Shown here: positions 54,915 through 64,000 of the stretch, in pieces | How positions within the stretch are numbered: the first letter of the stretch is position 1 | Layout: the number at the start of each line of letters is the position of its first letter | NCBI RefSeq assembly: GCF_000275845.1 | Contig: NW_006766906.1 | Coordinates: 126,484-190,483 of the forward strand | DNA length: 64,000 bases | Origin: Dichomitus squalens LYAD-421 SS1 | Lineage: Eukaryota; Basidiomycota; Agaricomycetes; Polyporales; Polyporaceae | Direction: 5' to 3' | Program-made: the position numbers and the translations under genes | The notes under the pieces: generated by a model | Databases searched by the model: none | What the model was told of the DNA's origin: nothing | What the model saw: the letters and a program-made list of their open reading frames with translations, nothing else

Positions 54915-56990
54915 ATGTTTGTGATGCGACTGACCGTAGCTTCTCTTTTCACCCTCTTCATTGCCTTTGCGTGGGTTGGTTTCGGATTCACCAAAGAAGC
55001 GGCTCGTGCTCCAGCGACATCAGCAGCATTGGAGTTCCCTGATCTGTACGAGGCATCGATAACGGAATTGCAGGATGGGTTGCAGAAGGGCCTATTCACC
55101 AGCGTCGACCTTGTTAAGGTTGGTGGCACCACCTCTCGGCGGATTGAGCACAGCATTGATGAGGTTATCTGAATACAGGCATACTTCGCAAGGATCGAAG
55201 AAGTGAATCTTCAAGGCCCCACCCTGCGCGCAGTCATCGAGACCAATCCAAGCGCCCTCGAGCAAGCCGCCGCGCTCGACCTCGAACGACGCACGACTGG
55301 AGCCCGCGGTCCCCTCCATGGCATCCCCATTATTCTCAAAGACAACATCGCCACACTCGCCAGCGAAGGTACAGTCGCATTTACGCTGCTTAGTCCCCAA
55401 ACGAGACGTGCTGACTCCACCGGACGGCGACAGGCATGAACACGACTGCAGGCTCCTTCGCCCTCCTCGGCTCCATCGTCCCGCGCGACGCACACGTCGC
55501 CGCCAAGCTCCGCGCCGCCGGCGCGATCCTCCTCGGGAAGGCCAACCTCTCTGAGTGGGCAAACTTCCGCGGGAACGTCCCCTCCGGCTTCTCCGGGCGC
55601 GGCGGGCAGGCGAGCAGCCCGTACGTGCCCCTCGGCGACCCGTGCGGCTCGAGCTCGGGCAGCGGGATCTCGAGCGCGATCGGGCTCGCGGCGGGCGCGC
55701 TGGGCTCGGAGACGGACGGCTCGATCGTGTGTCCGAGCGGGATGAACAACCTGGTGGGGATCAAGCCGACCGTGGGGCTAACCTCTAGGGACGGAGGTTC
55801 GTCCTCTGTGACAACTCATCTACGAATCTATGAGTGCGTAGAAGCATGACTGAAGTTGATGCATATATGCGCAGTGGTACCCATCTCGGAACACCAGGAC
55901 ACCGTCGGGCCCATGACGCGCTCCGTCACGGACGCCGCGATCATCCTCTCTGCCATCGCAGGGCGCGACCCGCGCGACAACTTCACGCTGGCCCAGCCGC
56001 CCGTCGTGCCCGACTACACCCAGGCGCTGCGCGCCGATGGCCTGAAAGGCCAGCGGCTTGGCGTACCACGCAAGTTCCTAGACGGACTCGACCCAGTGGT
56101 CGTCGGGGCGTTCAACGCGTCGCTCGAGACGATGAAGGGGCTCGGCGCGACCATCATCGACCCAGCGGACTTCCCGGACTTTGACGAGTTCGTGGCGTCG
56201 AACAACGAGACTGTCGTCTTGAATGTGGACTTCAAGGTCGGTATAGCTTGGATATATCTATTCGTCGGCCAACACACTGAAGTTTGGCTCGTGGTCAGGT
56301 GGACGTCAATCGGTACATCTCGGAGCTGGTCGAAGTCCCTACGGGAGTGAAGAATCTCGCCGATTTGATTGCGTTCAACATCGCCCATGCGGACGAAGAG
56401 CTCGTCCCTCCGTTCTGGACCGACCAGTCGCAGTAAGCCCGCCTCTCGTTCCTGTGCGCTTCGGCAAGCTCACCATTCCGATGTATGTAAACATCCAGAT
56501 TCATCACTTCTGAGAACACAACCGTCGACCAGGCATTCTTCGACGCCGTAGCCGCCGACAAGGACCTCGGAGCGACCCGCGGCATCGACGCGACCTTGAA
56601 GGCGTTCAATCTCGACGCTCTCTTGCTTCCGACGGACGTCTCGTCCACTCCAGCCGCAATCGCTGGGTACCCCATCATCACCGGTGAGTGCCACCCGCAT
56701 CTTGCGGCGTGGCAGGTGCCAGACGTTACGTCGTATTCGACTGACTTACGAGTACGACAGTTCCCCTCGGGTTCCTCCCGCCGAATACGACCTTGTCGCC
56801 CGCGGAGCCGACGCGCTCCGGCGGACCCAACCAGCCGTTCGGGCTGTCGTTCTTGGGGACGGCGTTCAGCGAGTTCCAGCTCGTCTCGCTCGCGTTCGCG
56901 TACGAGCAGGCGACGCACACGCGCCTCCAGGTTCTCGCGTTCCCGGCGGCGATCCCGAAGACGCAGCTTGCGGACGTGGTTTCCAAGTAG
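54915..56990 (+). CDS. Amidase C (amidase-signature family)
   Basis: Seven exons (54915–55118, 55179–55368, 55434–55796, 55875–56236, 56299–56432, 56499–56683, 56761–56990) give 555 residues. A hydrophobic leader (MFVMRLTVASLFTLFIAFAW) is followed by FPDLYEASITELQDGLQKGL. The catalytic Lys is in HGIPIILKDN, the cis-Ser in GDPCGSSSGSG and the nucleophile Ser in GSETDGSIVCP. The C-terminus is AIPKTQLADVVSK. It is strikingly close to amidase A (shared EEVNLQGPTLRAVIETNPSA, AGRDPRDNFTLAQPP, NLADLIAFNIAHADEEL) and less close to amidase B. Third-position GC is visibly higher than in A, so coding constraint or base composition differs between the two sites. Likely an extracytoplasmic amidohydrolase of unknown substrate. 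Confidence 0.93.
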
Positions 56991-57393
56991 GTCCGACTAT
57001 GGGATACGGGTAGAGACGGTGTGGGATACAGGAGGTGTAGTACGTAAGGTAGCGATGTAAAGTAGCATGAGGGTGCCGTCCGATCACCGATGTACCGACA
57101 GAGTGCGACTAGGAATGGCATACGTGATACAGCAGAGGTACAAGGGCGTGCTATGAAGTCCGGCAAACAAGTCCGTGGGCGAGGGCGAGTCCAACAATAT
57201 GGAGTTAGATGCGACAGGTCTGTGAGTCCGAGAGCATTACAGTTCCGATAGTGTCGTGAGGATAGCGTGCGTGAGACATGAGCGGCATGATCTACCCGAA
57301 TCGCAAGGTCAAATTCGTACATCTCAGTGTTGCGGGATAATTCGGGCGTACCTGATCTAAATCAGGTCGTGGAAGAGTCGTGGTGTCATGCGC
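56991..57393. other. Intergenic between convergent genes
   Basis: 3' sides of amidase C and the small secreted peptide gene. No gene seen. Confidence 0.5.
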
Positions 57394-57585
57394 TTATGGA
57401 TGCGCCCGGGCGCGCCGCATATAGGTGTGCGGTCTCTGCGTAGGGATCACCGCAGGGCTATTGACGGCTACTAGGGGTTCCGCGCGTGCCACATGGTGGG
57501 AAGACACGTCAGTCAGCGGGACCGCGCCGGAGACTGTGGCCAGCGCGAGGAGTGCGACTGTTAGGAAGACGCTGAAGAGCTGCAT
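57394..57585 (-). CDS. Small secreted peptide candidate (63 aa)
   Basis: Minus-strand frame with a strong signal peptide (MQLFSVFLTVALLALATVSG) and a short mature region (AVPLTDVSSHHVARAEPLVA and onward) that contains RR and AR basic sites. It ends YMRRARAHP. There are no cysteines, so it is not a hydrophobin or a cysteine-rich effector, and no CaaX box, so it is not a lipid-modified pheromone. A TATATA motif at 57777–57782 lies about 190 bases upstream, leaving a long leader that may contain an intron and a short upstream frame (MASHELLFLPAPSD, from 57659). A spliced extension is possible. I recognise no family. Confidence 0.4.
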   Translation of the reverse strand: MQLFSVFLTVALLALATVSGAVPLTDVSSHHVARAEPLVAVNSPAVIPTQRPHTYMRRARAHP

Positions 57586-58555
57586 CGCTAGATGTCTAAG
57601 TGGACACGAATCTTCAGTCAGATGGTGCTGGTAAGAAGAGTAGTTCGTGTGAGGCCATACCGGATGTACTAGACTGGGATGAGCAAAGGATGGGGGAGTA
57701 GTGCAACAGGGTCGGCGGGCAGGAAGATGGAGGAAGACGGCAGGGAGACACCGTGTAGCACGCTTGTCCGAGGTCGTATATATTGCCCTCCTGTGAAACT
57801 GGCAAACTGGCGTGGAGGCGCACCGGCAGACAAGACTTTCAAGTGCAGTAGCACTAGCGTCACGGCCACGGGCGAGCCGGAAGTGCGGGTATGGAGGGGA
57901 CGCGCCGAGGGCTGCGCTCGAGGCTGTTCTTGACTCGAGCTCGGGAACACGTCGGCGTCACTGCACCGGCCTTAGACGGGCACGTTCCCAGTCGTCTCCG
58001 ACACCCTGCGAGTGGCGGCGGCACGGTATGAGACAGGGTTGCTGGGAGACACGGATGAAGGAAGGACAAGCACTCAAGCCGGGAGACTCGGAGTTCGCAT
58101 ACAGAACGGCCGTGAGAATAACATACCGAATGGAGCGCCTCGAGTCCCGACACAGCGCGACGCCGAAAGCCCCTCGAGGTTCCGACTAACTCGTTGCTGC
58201 CCCAATCAGTGTCGAATATCTAGCATACACATATTCTAAAAGATGGTAAACGGTTATCGCATATCGGTGCTGCTCTCGTATATATGAGACTGTCGGATAC
58301 AAGGCAGGGAAGGGGCGAGGTACAGAACAAGCAGGAATGATTCGTATAGGAGGTAGGGGATTATCAGTACCAGCCAAATACGTGCAACTCATTACGGATC
58401 ACGTTCTCGATCAAATAACGGCACTCGAACATCAATTCGACACATTGGCCACCTGCGTGGTCTCCTGCCCCCTGAGGTTTCCTCATCGCCTAGTACGCCT
58501 GGATCGCCCATCATTCCATACCGCTGCCTCCAGCGCCGATGAGGGACGCCTCATC
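57586..58555. other. Intergenic, upstream of the small peptide gene
   Basis: Promoter-side sequence with the TATATA motif at 57777–57782 and the HET gene 3' side. No further gene recognised. Confidence 0.5.
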
Positions 58556-60964
58556 CTACCCATCCACATCGTCCTGCATCCGCTCGCCGCTGTCTGATGT
58601 AGAAGAATCAGAGGCCATGTAGCTGCTGTCCGATGAAACCACCCTTTGGCTTGTAGGATCGGGATCCTTGTAGTACTTGACAACCAGGGAGTAATGCGAC
58701 GCCCATACGAAGTCCACGCCGAGCTTCAAGGCGAAACTCCGGTCTCCCGGGGCAGAAAATATGACCATCTGTTCGGAGAGCGACTGCCATGTTCGGAAGT
58801 CGGACCAAGTTATTGTGCTAGGATCTGCGCTATACGCCTCCTCGGGAGATGCGAGCAACGTGCTGGACACTAGTCCGATATGAGCGACAATGATCAATTG
58901 CCCCTCCACGAAGTTCTTCCGATCTAAGGTGTAATCATACCGTATGGAGATGGTGTGATCAGTGCTGGAGAGCGTGAGCAAGTGAGACCTCGGAGTGTCC
59001 TGGTCTGGCTCCTGTAGATTGACGAGATATCCGTGTCGCTGTAAGGCGTCGCGAGTGCTGGCAAGAACTCGAAAGCTGAGTGTTCGCGGAAACCAGGTGC
59101 GTGGTGCCCGTCCGGGTGTATCCGCGGGACGCTCAGGGTGAAACATGTACAATGTCCTGACCTCCAGATGAGGACGACATCGTGCGATGACTGCGGGGGA
59201 CAAGGCGAATAGCCTCGGGTATCTTTCTGGAGAGGCTCGGTCTGCAACACAGACATAACCGCTAGACAAGACTTGAACGTCAGAGCTCACTGAATAGATG
59301 CGACAGACACGGCCGAGGAGATGACCTGGCTGATCGGCGTGTTCGCATCGTAGGATGGCCAGGTACCAGCCTTGGGGCACTTTGCGATCATATCTCGTCC
59401 AGGATGGGAGGTAAAGTGACAGGGGGATCACAGGGAGCTGAATGCGAATGCCATAGGAGGAGAAGGTGTAATCGAGGGCAGGGGGTATGTCGGAGAGCCC
59501 GATCGATCTCAAAAACTCTTCGTGAGCAATCGCCCGCGTCTTGGCCCCGTCCTCGAAAACATATGGAAGTTCGCCAAAGAAGGATGTGATGTTTTTGTTC
59601 TCCCAGTGCTGAGTGACGTATAGACGGGGATACTTCTTGGATGTGGTCGGCCGATGTTCCTGTAGCAATGTCTCCGGGCCTCTGTAGATTGATCCAGCAG
59701 CGAACAGACTTTGATCCGGGATACGCCTCATGATCTCCTCTTGTAGCCGTCGAAATGCACGCTCGTTGCCCTCCCCATAGAGCGCGGGCAGGTGTATGTC
59801 AAAGAGTCCCAGCAGCGAGTACGCCGTGTCCTCAGGCCTAGTCGCCTGTCGATTGGCGGCCCAGGAGAGCCGCTGGGCAACGGAAAACTCGTCGAGCGAC
59901 TTCTCCCGGAGTAGAGCCTCGCGACTGATGCCAGTGATATCCTCGACAAGGTCGGCCAATCTATCCCGCGACCCAAGAACACTCCAGTCCTGGCACAGGA
60001 AAATCACTATCCGGGGCGCGATGAGCTCCTGGAGCGTCCACGTGCGCTCGAACCAGCGCGACTCGCGGAACCGCGAGTCTGGGGCCGCAGGGTCCTCTCC
60101 GGGCGGGACGTCGACGAGGAATGCATAGCACACGACCGCCCCCGCGTACCAGGAGTACATGGAGTTGATAGCCTCGGAAAGCTCCGAGCTGCTACTCTGG
60201 TCGATGCAGCAGGAGTCTATCCAGATGAACGCGATGCCGTTCGCTCGTGCGAAGGCACACGCCCCTCGGATTTTGGGTGAGAGGTCATGGTCGTCCCATA
60301 TGGAAGGTGAATCTGCGGTCATGAAGTCATTTATGGATCGCGAGGAAATCGCGAATGGTTCCAGTACGAGGTGTGGGGAGTGTTGGGATCGAGGGGTGTA
60401 TGGAGAGCTCGGATGTTGTGCTGCGGTTGGCTGGAGATCATCGGGGACGGGGTAAAGATAGAGATCGCAAAGGCAGCGAATGAGTCGCAGCACAGGCGAG
60501 AGGATGAGGAGGAGCGCTCGCCATAACCTCTTGAGCGACCGATCGAGTCGCAGTCGTTCCAGTGTTCGTGGAGTACAGGGAGATTCTGAAGGGATAGCGC
60601 CTTCTTCCAGCAAGCTCGTGCGATCACCGAGGAGCGCTGTGCGTTCGGTGGGGAAGAGCATCTCATGAGCAGAGGATGTCATTGACGATAGCACACCAGA
60701 TGGGCTCGCAGCTACAGGTGCCGTGGAGAACCTTCCTGAAGGATCAATGAAGGACGAGGCAGGAGGCAGGACACCGGGATATTCCCCATCCCGTACCCAT
60801 TGAGGTGTTTTGCCGGCAGGATAACGCTTCTGGATCTTCTTCAGCTCCTTGTACGTCTGCTCGCCCTCCTCTTGGTTCCATGTATGAGACAAGATTGCGT
60901 ATACTGTGTATTCAGGTTCGCATCCAGAAACGAACTGTCCCGTCACGGTGTCTAACAGGCGCAT
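58556..60964 (-). CDS. HET-domain (heterokaryon incompatibility) protein
   Basis: A single uninterrupted frame of 802 residues. The HET domain is recognisable in pieces: MRLLDTVTGQF…EYTVYAILSHTWNQEE at the N-terminus; then, after about 180 residues, RGACAFARANGIAFIWIDSC and IDQSSSSELSEAINSMYSWY; then RWFERTWTLQELIAPRIVIF, and RPEDTAYSLLGLFDIHLPAL with YGEGNERAFRRLQEEIMR. HET domains act in fungal self/non-self recognition and can trigger cell death. The inserted segment between the first and second blocks is disordered apart from a hydrophobic run (LWRALLLILSPVLRLIRCLC). The C-terminal half has no named domain. Lack of introns contrasts with all neighbours and is common for this fast-evolving family. 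Confidence 0.92.
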   Translation of the reverse strand: MRLLDTVTGQFVSGCEPEYTVYAILSHTWNQEEGEQTYKELKKIQKRYPAGKTPQWVRDGEYPGVLPPASSFIDPSGRFSTAPVAASPSGVLSSMTSSAHEMLFPTERTALLGDRTSLLEEGAIPSESPCTPRTLERLRLDRSLKRLWRALLLILSPVLRLIRCLCDLYLYPVPDDLQPTAAQHPSSPYTPRSQHSPHLVLEPFAISSRSINDFMTADSPSIWDDHDLSPKIRGACAFARANGIAFIWIDSCCIDQSSSSELSEAINSMYSWYAGAVVCYAFLVDVPPGEDPAAPDSRFRESRWFERTWTLQELIAPRIVIFLCQDWSVLGSRDRLADLVEDITGISREALLREKSLDEFSVAQRLSWAANRQATRPEDTAYSLLGLFDIHLPALYGEGNERAFRRLQEEIMRRIPDQSLFAAGSIYRGPETLLQEHRPTTSKKYPRLYVTQHWENKNITSFFGELPYVFEDGAKTRAIAHEEFLRSIGLSDIPPALDYTFSSYGIRIQLPVIPLSLYLPSWTRYDRKVPQGWYLAILRCEHADQPGHLLGRVCRIYSVSSDVQVLSSGYVCVADRASPERYPRLFALSPAVIARCRPHLEVRTLYMFHPERPADTPGRAPRTWFPRTLSFRVLASTRDALQRHGYLVNLQEPDQDTPRSHLLTLSSTDHTISIRYDYTLDRKNFVEGQLIIVAHIGLVSSTLLASPEEAYSADPSTITWSDFRTWQSLSEQMVIFSAPGDRSFALKLGVDFVWASHYSLVVKYYKDPDPTSQRVVSSDSSYMASDSSTSDSGERMQDDVDG

Positions 60965-61729
60965 CGTTTATAGATCTGTGGATCGATATCTAGTCAGAGG
61001 CCGTGACGTGCTATGAAAAGGCGGACAAAATGCTGGATAAGGGCATTGCCGTACGGACCAACGCATATAGTGTCTTAGCTCTGAGATACCATCCAGACGA
61101 GGAGACGATGTCAGACGGCAGCGAAGGAGTAGCGGGGGATTTGGAAAGAAGGTTGGATGACCTTTTGCTTGCAGCTCACATGGGAGGCACAGCTTCCGGT
61201 AAATACAAATGGGCAGGACCCAGGAGGGCGCACCTCTAGTCGGACTCGAGATGAACGTGAGAAGCATCATGATCGGTAAAAGGAACAGGTAGATGATGCG
61301 CCTAGTTTGCCCAGGTGTCGAATGAAAGATTATGTAATGGGGATATGCGTCCCTTGAATCCAGGTAGACAGGCGCGCGATAGGCGCGCGGTGAACTGAGC
61401 GAACGACAAGGTTTGAACGCCCTGTAGACTCTTGGTACGTTCCTGCAGTGGTCGTCCGTGCGAGGTACGGAGCCAGTACTGAGAGCTACTACTGTGGCGC
61501 TTAGGGGCGAGCAAGATGGTAGCAAGTCAAAGTGACGCCACTCACCTTGACTCATTGAAGACATAAAGAGGCATCCGGGCATGACTTGCTCAGTTAGACG
61601 AAGCGAGATTCGGATTCCGTACACAAATACAATACTATTACGCGCGTAGTGCTACAGATGTTACATTGATACTTGGATTGCTTTGCTTTGCGACAGCGGT
61701 CAAGAATGTGGCCCTTCATGCCCAATAAC
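60965..61729. other. Intergenic, HET promoter side
   Basis: A 218-codon minus-strand frame (60968–61624) abuts the HET start. It includes a hydrophobic stretch but looks like random leader sequence. Not called. Confidence 0.45.
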
Positions 61730-62275
61730 TTAAGCATGGTTGTTGGTCTGGACAACTCTAGTCAATGAACCAAATCCGAGAGCAACGAGGGTGAGAATAC
61801 ATACGTTGGCATCAGTCACGACCGGGACGTCGTACTTCGGCGACGTCGACAGTGCCGGTGCTGTGCGCGCGATAGACCCAAGGTCGGTGTTAGGCGACTT
61901 CAACGCCTTCTTGCGGAACTCGATACCCTGCTGAACCTCTTCCGGACTCAGAGAGCTCCCGTGTCGTTGAGGGGCCGGGCGCTCTGCATCGTTATTCACA
62001 GAGACTGCGCCTGAGATAGGATGGCCGCATTTAGTATTCCATGCGCCCATTCAACAGAGCGACGAGGGAAACAAGGGGAACGTACTTGTCGCCTCTTCAA
62101 ACTCGGCCTCCTCATCTTGAAGAGCGGCTTGCTCGATCTCAAGCTCATCCTCGATACGACCCCAGTTGTGGGGGCCGGCACCCTTCTTGGGGATGCGCTT
62201 GTCCATGCCGTTCTTGGCCTGCGAACGGTCCTTGTTGACGGCGTCAGGGTAAGATGCGCGCTCGGTACGAGTCAT
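61730..62275 (-). CDS. Small HABP4/PAI-RBP1 (Stm1-like) domain protein
   Basis: Three exons (62275–62086, 62010–61805, 61747–61730) join to 137 residues. The N-terminus carries the RNA-binding family core: MTRTERASYPDAVNKDRSQA, then GMDKRIPKKGAGPHNWGRIE, followed by an acidic helix (DELEIEQAALQDEEAEFEEA). The C-terminal part is Ser/Pro-rich (SLSPEEVQQGIEFRKKALKS) and ends DANTNNHA from an 18-nt last exon. The GAGPHNWG motif resembles the HABP4/SERBP1/Stm1 domain that binds ribosomes or RNA, but the protein is much shorter than Stm1, so its role may differ. A TATATAA box lies about 120 bases upstream. The last junction could instead be read through without splicing; the spliced form is preferred because GT and AG sites flank it. 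Confidence 0.75.
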
Positions 62276-62396
62276 GGTGATATGTGCGAGGTATACAAGT
62301 GTGTTGAAGGCGAGTGTAGAAGTGATAAGAGCGAGACAAGTAAACCCTAAAACGGTGATGGTGGTGTGAAAGCAGAGGGGCGGATAGTCGGGCGAG

Positions 62397-62403
62397 TTAT
62401 ATA
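62397..62403 (-). promoter_or_regulatory. TATA box of the HABP4-like gene
   Basis: TATATAA on the minus strand, about 122 bases upstream of the ATG at 62275. Confidence 0.45.
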
Positions 62404-63161
62404 CTGAGTGGGGTCTGGTGCTGCGCCACCCCGGTCACCTTCGCGAGCATTCGCTCGCGTGACTACAGATGTCGCCAAAGAGGAGCGAGCCCGTGTCCGG
62501 GCGCGGTGTCACATTCTGGGACTTTCGAAGCTGCCGCCGCGCGCGAGGTGACACAAGTGTTCTAGTGGTCCCGCCCAGTCTAGTGCCCTCCATTCAGTTT
62601 TGGACCATCGCGTGAACACTCGACCTGCTCTGGGCTCCTACGCAGTCACGGTCGCTGCTTCCCCTGAACACGTCAATCACCCTTCTGTATGTTGCCCTGC
62701 TGCCGTATGTCATGTCGGCTATCTCCCTGCGGCTGAATGGATGCTGTAGTGGTGAAGGATGGCTGTCGAGTGCGGTGCGGACGCGGGTGAATGCGGTCAC
62801 AATGGGGGCGAAGAATGGAGCCGTGCAAGGTCATCGTGACCCAACCGCGGCGATGACCTATGCGGGGAAACGTGGGAAGCCTCAACGTCGCCATCCGGCA
62901 GACGCCGCCCTCGTACCTGGAAACTCGGTAACCTGCGCTGAGGGACCCGGAACACCCCTCCTGCAGCAGGCTTCGCTGCTCGAGAACGTCTGTCTTCACT
63001 ATTGTCGGCGAGTTCCTTAAGCTTCGTCTTCTCGGCTTGTGAACGATCCTATCCTTTAGGTCTTCTTGGTTTCGACGCTCTGACTGGGAACGACGACCTT
63101 GACGACCGCTATTGTCCACAACTATCCCGGACCGTGAAATTTGGCGAACTTGTACACGAAT
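62404..63161. other. Intergenic
   Basis: No recognised gene. A 223-codon minus-strand frame (62673–63344) is Arg-rich and shows no motif. Confidence 0.45.
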
Positions 63162-63380
63162 ATGTCGAAGCCCGTAAGGAGCCCCACCGATGTTGCCCAG
63201 GACATCATCCGTCCCACCGAGGAGGTCAAGGTGGCGATCGACGCGCGGACGGCGCCCAGGGCCGACGCCGACTCGGAGACCTGGACGGTGTCCGAACACG
63301 AGCCTCCCGTGCCGAGGAGGAAGATCCTCGCCTTGGTCTCGCATCTACAGCCGAACGGCCAACACGAGCAGGGATGGTGA
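63162..63380 (+). CDS. Possible first exon of an unidentified gene
   Basis: Open frame MSKPVRSPTDVAQDIIRPTE followed by EVKVAIDARTAPRADADSET and PPVPRRKILALVSHLQPNGQ. It reads like a charged, soluble N-terminus and ends at a good donor (CAGGGATG|GTGAGTG at 63378). Downstream exons could not be identified before the window ends. It may equally be a chance frame. Function unknown. Confidence 0.25.
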   Translation: MSKPVRSPTDVAQDIIRPTEEVKVAIDARTAPRADADSETWTVSEHEPPVPRRKILALVSHLQPNGQHEQGW

Positions 63381-64000
63381 GTGTCTGCACATTTGCCTGA
63401 GTTGCGTTGGAATGTCGTTTGTGAACGGATGGAAGTACACCATGGGTCATGTGGCCGCACTGCGTGAGTAGAAGTGCAGAACTTGACCGTGAGGAGGGGG
63501 GACGGGGTTTCGCAGGGATGCGTCGTGTGCAGGTGTAGGTGCTCACAAGAGTATATTCAGAGGCTTGGGCCTCCTGGACCCGATCGCGCGCTGAACGATC
63601 TTCCGGACCTTGCGCGTACTCACACGTGCATATACCCGTCGTGCCCTCAACGTGGTCCTGTGAACGCTTGTTTGCCGTACAAGGCCACGCGTCAAACGCC
63701 CCCTCCTCAGACTCTTCACAATGAAACGGGCCACCCATCCGATCACAAGGCGCACAACTCGACAAGAACTTTGGGGATTTGTGCGCCTGGTGCTGTTTGA
63801 CACCTACAGAAGCCCCCGGCGTGGCCGACGCTGGCGTCGCGTTTGAGATGTCCATGGGCGTGGCTGTCTGGGCGTATCGCTTCTCTGAATGTGGTTCGTA
63901 CGCGATGCGATATTGAGCCGTGCTTCGCCAGGCTGCGGGCCTAGTCCGCATACAGTCGAGTACGTGGTGATGTCCTCGACGGGTTTCCTACGTGGAACTG
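63381..64000. other. Right edge, unresolved
   Basis: Overlapping frames on both strands, including a 241-codon minus-strand frame (63226–63951) with several cysteines. None is recognisable. Confidence 0.35.

Noticed and set aside
60968..61624. 218-codon minus-strand frame with a hydrophobic stretch
   Set aside because: Lies in the HET upstream region, has no recognisable signal or domain and no splice context.
63226..63951. 241-codon minus-strand frame with cysteines (zinc-cluster-like at first glance)
   Set aside because: Cysteine spacing does not fit a Zn2Cys6 or other finger, and the plus strand is also open.

Overview
The window is nuclear DNA of a filamentous basidiomycete, most likely an agaricomycete of the Polyporales type (the order is an inference). 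The reasons are GC-rich genes cut by many short GT–AG introns of about 45–70 bases, dense gene packing on both strands, TATA boxes upstream of secreted-enzyme genes, an intronless HET-domain gene, and families typical of mushrooms (GH128, GH43, BTB proteins with long disordered N-termini, a BAH–PHD protein, a berberine-bridge-type oxidase). I see no virus, plasmid, CRISPR or bacterial operon. Starts, stops and many splice junctions were read by eye by joining reading frames at GT/AG sites. Where the exon lengths summed to a whole number of codons and the protein matched its family, I give exon limits.

Layout, left to right. 0–3 kb: a secreted ferritin-like (Rds1-type) gene between two direct repeats of about 130 bp. 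3.4–9.7 kb: housekeeping block of BRO1/Alix (−), ATP synthase gamma ATP3 (−) and eIF2 beta (+, head to head with ATP3). 10.4–13.1 kb: secreted catalase (−). 13–15 kb: gene-poor, holding a 283-bp fold-back element. 15.1–19.5 kb: a mitochondrial cluster of MICOS subunit Mic12 (−), mitoribosomal mL44 (+) and an S9 peptidase with an optional N-terminal presequence (+). 21.3–22.4 kb: GH128 glucanase. 23–31 kb: BAH–PHD chromatin reader (−), NUP57 (+), CAF-1 subunit Cac2 (+). 32–32.8 kb: ribosomal protein eL27 (−). 34–36.5 kb: FAD oxidase. 36.9 kb: tRNA-Thr(AGU).

37–57 kb is an accessory neighbourhood: two tandem secreted amidases (−), a GH43 arabinanase (−), a butanediol-dehydrogenase-like enzyme (−), a BTB protein (−), GPI mannosyltransferase SMP3 (−), RPB9 (+), a second BTB paralogue (−) and a third amidase (+). 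The amidase and BTB families both appear on each side of the SMP3/RPB9 pair, which suggests a segmental duplication with inversion. 57–64 kb: a small secreted peptide, a HET-domain gene with a long insertion inside the domain, a short HABP4/Stm1-like gene, and an unresolved right edge.

The most striking feature of the window is the abundance of extremely small coding exons that a six-frame view misses: a start-codon-only first exon in RPB9, a 6-nt last exon in eL27 (plus 10- and 17-nt leading exons), a 17-nt last exon in ATP3, a 13-nt internal exon in the GH128 gene, a 27-nt internal exon in CAC2, and terminal exons of 18–27 nt in three more genes. No clearly new defence or mobile system is visible. 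The fold-back element, the repeat-bracketed ferritin gene and the duplicated amidase/BTB block are the best candidates for further work.
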